Translations under genes and position numbers: made by a program
Source of the DNA: Chitinophagaceae bacterium
GTDB taxonomy: Bacteria; Bacteroidota; Bacteroidia; Chitinophagales; Chitinophagaceae
Assembly: GCA_020853515.1 (NCBI GenBank)
Contig: JADYYU010000040.1
Span: 1-6,366 of the forward strand
Direction: 5' to 3'
Length of the DNA stretch: 6,366 bases
The notes under the pieces: model-generated
Told to the model about the DNA's origin: nothing
Database searches by the model: none
What the model saw: the letters and a program-made list of their open reading frames with translations, nothing else
In this document: in pieces, positions 4,697 to 6,366 of the stretch
How the letters are laid out: the number at the start of each line of letters is the position of its first letter
Position numbering within the stretch: the stretch's first letter is position 1

Positions 4697-6366
4697 CTAT
4701 TGTACTTTAATCTCGGTGCTTAACATGTTTCCTCTTGGCTGGCCATTTTCATAATATTGCGCCTGCAGCAAGGTGTTTTTTGAAAGTTTGAGTGGTGATC
4801 CGGATACATAAACAGCACTATTCTTATCCGGAGTATTGCCATCGGTCGTATAATATATTTTACCTTCATTAAAAGGACTTTGTAATACCACCACCGTTTG
4901 TTCGCCCTGTTTGCTGCTTTCTGCTTTCACGTCGAAGATCGTTTTGGCGTAGTAGATCTGATATCGATCGAGGGTATTAAAATGCGTATGCAGACGGTGT
5001 TTAAAATTGTCGAACCCGGGTTTATTATTACCAGTCCACAGCACTTCAGCCAGGGCTGAAATACGCGGTACGGCCATGTATTCTACCTGAGTAGATACCT
5101 GCAGATATTCAGACCACAAATTACCCTGCGCACCAAGTACATATTCCTGTTCGTAGTCGCTGAGTTGCTTTGGCTGCGGATCAAAAGCGTACACTTTTTC
5201 GATCGGGGTAAAGCCGCCGATCGCCAATGGCTCTTTGGACGTCACGTCACTTTGATAATGATCAAAATAACAATGTGAACCGGGACACAGCACGGCTTGG
5301 TGCTTTTGTTTGGCAGCAGCTACTGCGCCTTCCTCACCGCGCCAGCTCATCACGGCAGCATTGGGTGCCAGTCCGCCTTCCAGAATCTCGTCCCAACCAA
5401 TTATGTTCTTTCCTTTAGCGGTCACATAATCGTCCATTTGCCGTATAAAATAGCTTTGTAATTCATTTTCATCTTTTAACTGAAGTCGCTTAATATTCTG
5501 CTGACAAACAGCACAGGCTTTCCAGTTAGTTTTTGGCACTTCATCACCGCCAATATGAATGTATTTTGAAGGAAATAATGCCATCACCTCATCGAGGATA
5601 TCTTTCATGAAGGTGATCGTTTTATCATCGCTGCAAAATACCTGTTCGCTGACACCCCAGGTAGTCATTACTTCTACCGCCTTCTTATTGCAGCTATATT
5701 GCGGATAAGCAGCCAGGGCAGCCTGTGCATGACCCGGCATTTCTATTTCAGGTACCACGGTCACATGCCTCAGGGCAGCATAGCGTATCACATCGGCAAT
5801 CTGATCTTGTGTATAAAACCCTTCTACAGGTGTATGATCACCGAGATATGGATCAAAATGCTTGTCTACCATAGTCTCCTTGCGTTTGCTGCCAATGGCA
5901 GTCAGCAGCGGATATTTTTTGATTTCAATGCGCCAGCCCTGATCATCAGTGAGATGCCAGTGAAATGTATTCATCTTATGCATGGCCATGATGTCGATAT
6001 ACTTTTTGACAAAGCCGGTCGGAAAAAAATGCCGGCTGACATCGAGGTGCATACCCCGCCAGCTATAAGCAGGGTAGTCGTGAATATTGTTTCTTAAAAC
6101 TAATTTTTGTTTATCGGCGGCTTGTGTCATCCATTGAAAAACAGACATCAGACCATAAAATACACCACTTTTCTTTCCGATGATCAGCAGATTCTTTCCG
6201 CTAATTTCAATCTTATACTCTTCTTCATTCATTGTTTCATCCAGTAGCAGCTTAATAGCGCCGGTATCACTTTTTTTGATCTTTAGGGCTGACTTTTTAG
6301 CATTGGTCAAAAAAATATTGAAAGTGTTGATTTCTTCATTCAATGTATTGTCCTGAGTATATATAA
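4697..6366 (-). CDS. GH20 beta-N-acetylhexosaminidase (5' partial)
   Basis: This exo-acting glycosidase removes terminal GlcNAc or GalNAc from chitooligosaccharides, glycans or cell-wall fragments by substrate-assisted catalysis. The frame stays open to the right edge, so the start and any export signal are missing; 555 residues remain, numbered from the first full codon at 6364. Residues 1-92 match the end of the N-terminal GH20b domain (KSGVFYGLMSVFQ). The catalytic barrel covers about 98-445, with Arg111 in DVSRHFFP, HLTDDQGWR, the catalytic pair Asp274-Glu275 in HIGGDE (codons 5545-5540), pocket tryptophans 324, 341 and 417, and Tyr366/Asp368 in CYFDHYQ. This set matches the bacterial enzymes in which the Asp orients the substrate acetamido group and the Glu is the acid/base. 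Residues of about 475-552 look like a chitobiase C-terminal domain (IYYTTDGNTPD). Relatives are periplasmic or surface lipoproteins. The stop is TAG, and no convincing terminator follows. Confidence 0.96.
   Translation of the reverse strand, partial: IYTQDNTLNEEINTFNIFLTNAKKSALKIKKSDTGAIKLLLDETMNEEEYKIEISGKNLLIIGKKSGVFYGLMSVFQWMTQAADKQKLVLRNNIHDYPAYSWRGMHLDVSRHFFPTGFVKKYIDIMAMHKMNTFHWHLTDDQGWRIEIKKYPLLTAIGSKRKETMVDKHFDPYLGDHTPVEGFYTQDQIADVIRYAALRHVTVVPEIEMPGHAQAALAAYPQYSCNKKAVEVMTTWGVSEQVFCSDDKTITFMKDILDEVMALFPSKYIHIGGDEVPKTNWKACAVCQQNIKRLQLKDENELQSYFIRQMDDYVTAKGKNIIGWDEILEGGLAPNAAVMSWRGEEGAVAAAKQKHQAVLCPGSHCYFDHYQSDVTSKEPLAIGGFTPIEKVYAFDPQPKQLSDYEQEYVLGAQGNLWSEYLQVSTQVEYMAVPRISALAEVLWTGNNKPGFDNFKHRLHTHFNTLDRYQIYYAKTIFDVKAESSKQGEQTVVVLQSPFNEGKIYYTTDGNTPDKNSAVYVSGSPLKLSKNTLLQAQYYENGQPRGNMLSTEIKVQ

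Noticed and set aside
5699..6097. Open frame of 132 codons on the + strand inside the hexosaminidase gene
   Set aside because: It is antisense to conserved catalytic-domain codons and resembles no protein family I know.
6341..6343. TTG (- strand) as the start of the hexosaminidase
   Set aside because: The same frame runs without a stop to the right edge. Starting there would cut the N-terminal GH20b domain and leave no export signal, so the gene is partial.
1..6366. A new multi-gene defence or mobile system
   Set aside because: All five genes fall in known housekeeping or common accessory families. There are no recombinases, nucleases, toxin-antitoxin pairs, repeat arrays or RNA genes to support one.

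Overview
The window reads as chromosomal DNA of a Bacteroidota bacterium, probably of the Sphingobacteriia/Chitinophagia/Cytophagia type. Three things suggest this: a sensor kinase with a periplasmic two-component propeller and Y_Y_Y domain joined to a LytS-type kinase, a TAnnTTTG-like -7 box (the Bacteroidota sigma-A consensus), and start codons without clear Shine-Dalgarno sequences. The taxonomic call is inference; no rRNA or marker gene is present.

Layout. The left part (1-2617, + strand) holds the 3' part of the sensor histidine kinase gene. Seven bases after it comes a LytTR-type response regulator, so the two form a classical two-component pair and almost certainly an operon. The rest (2614-6366) is on the - strand. 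In transcription order it holds the 3' nine-tenths or so of a GH20 beta-N-acetylhexosaminidase (cut by the right edge), a bacilliredoxin-like BrxA/BrxB family protein, and an enlarged Lgt-family membrane protein (prolipoprotein diacylglyceryl transferase-like). The regulator and the Lgt-like gene converge and overlap by four bases, sharing a TTAA that supplies a stop codon on each strand.

Non-coding DNA is limited to two short gaps, 3919-4108 and 4523-4696. The second contains a good -7 box candidate for the bacilliredoxin gene with a small inverted repeat beside it. The first contains a hairpin that may end the bacilliredoxin transcript, a weak promoter-like box, and an imperfect long inverted repeat in the Lgt leader. 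No tRNA, rRNA, CRISPR array, insertion sequence or phage gene is visible.

How the genes work together. Only the kinase and regulator show a clear functional link: signal in the periplasm, phosphotransfer, then LytTR DNA binding. The three - strand genes are separated by 170-190 base gaps and look independently expressed: glycan degradation, thiol redox repair and envelope lipid transfer. I found no evidence of a new multi-gene system. The most interesting item is inside the Lgt-like protein: residues of about 71-131 look like a degenerate tandem copy of residues of about 152-212, the segment around the family's catalytic loop. The position of the catalytic histidine is tyrosine in one copy and leucine in the other.
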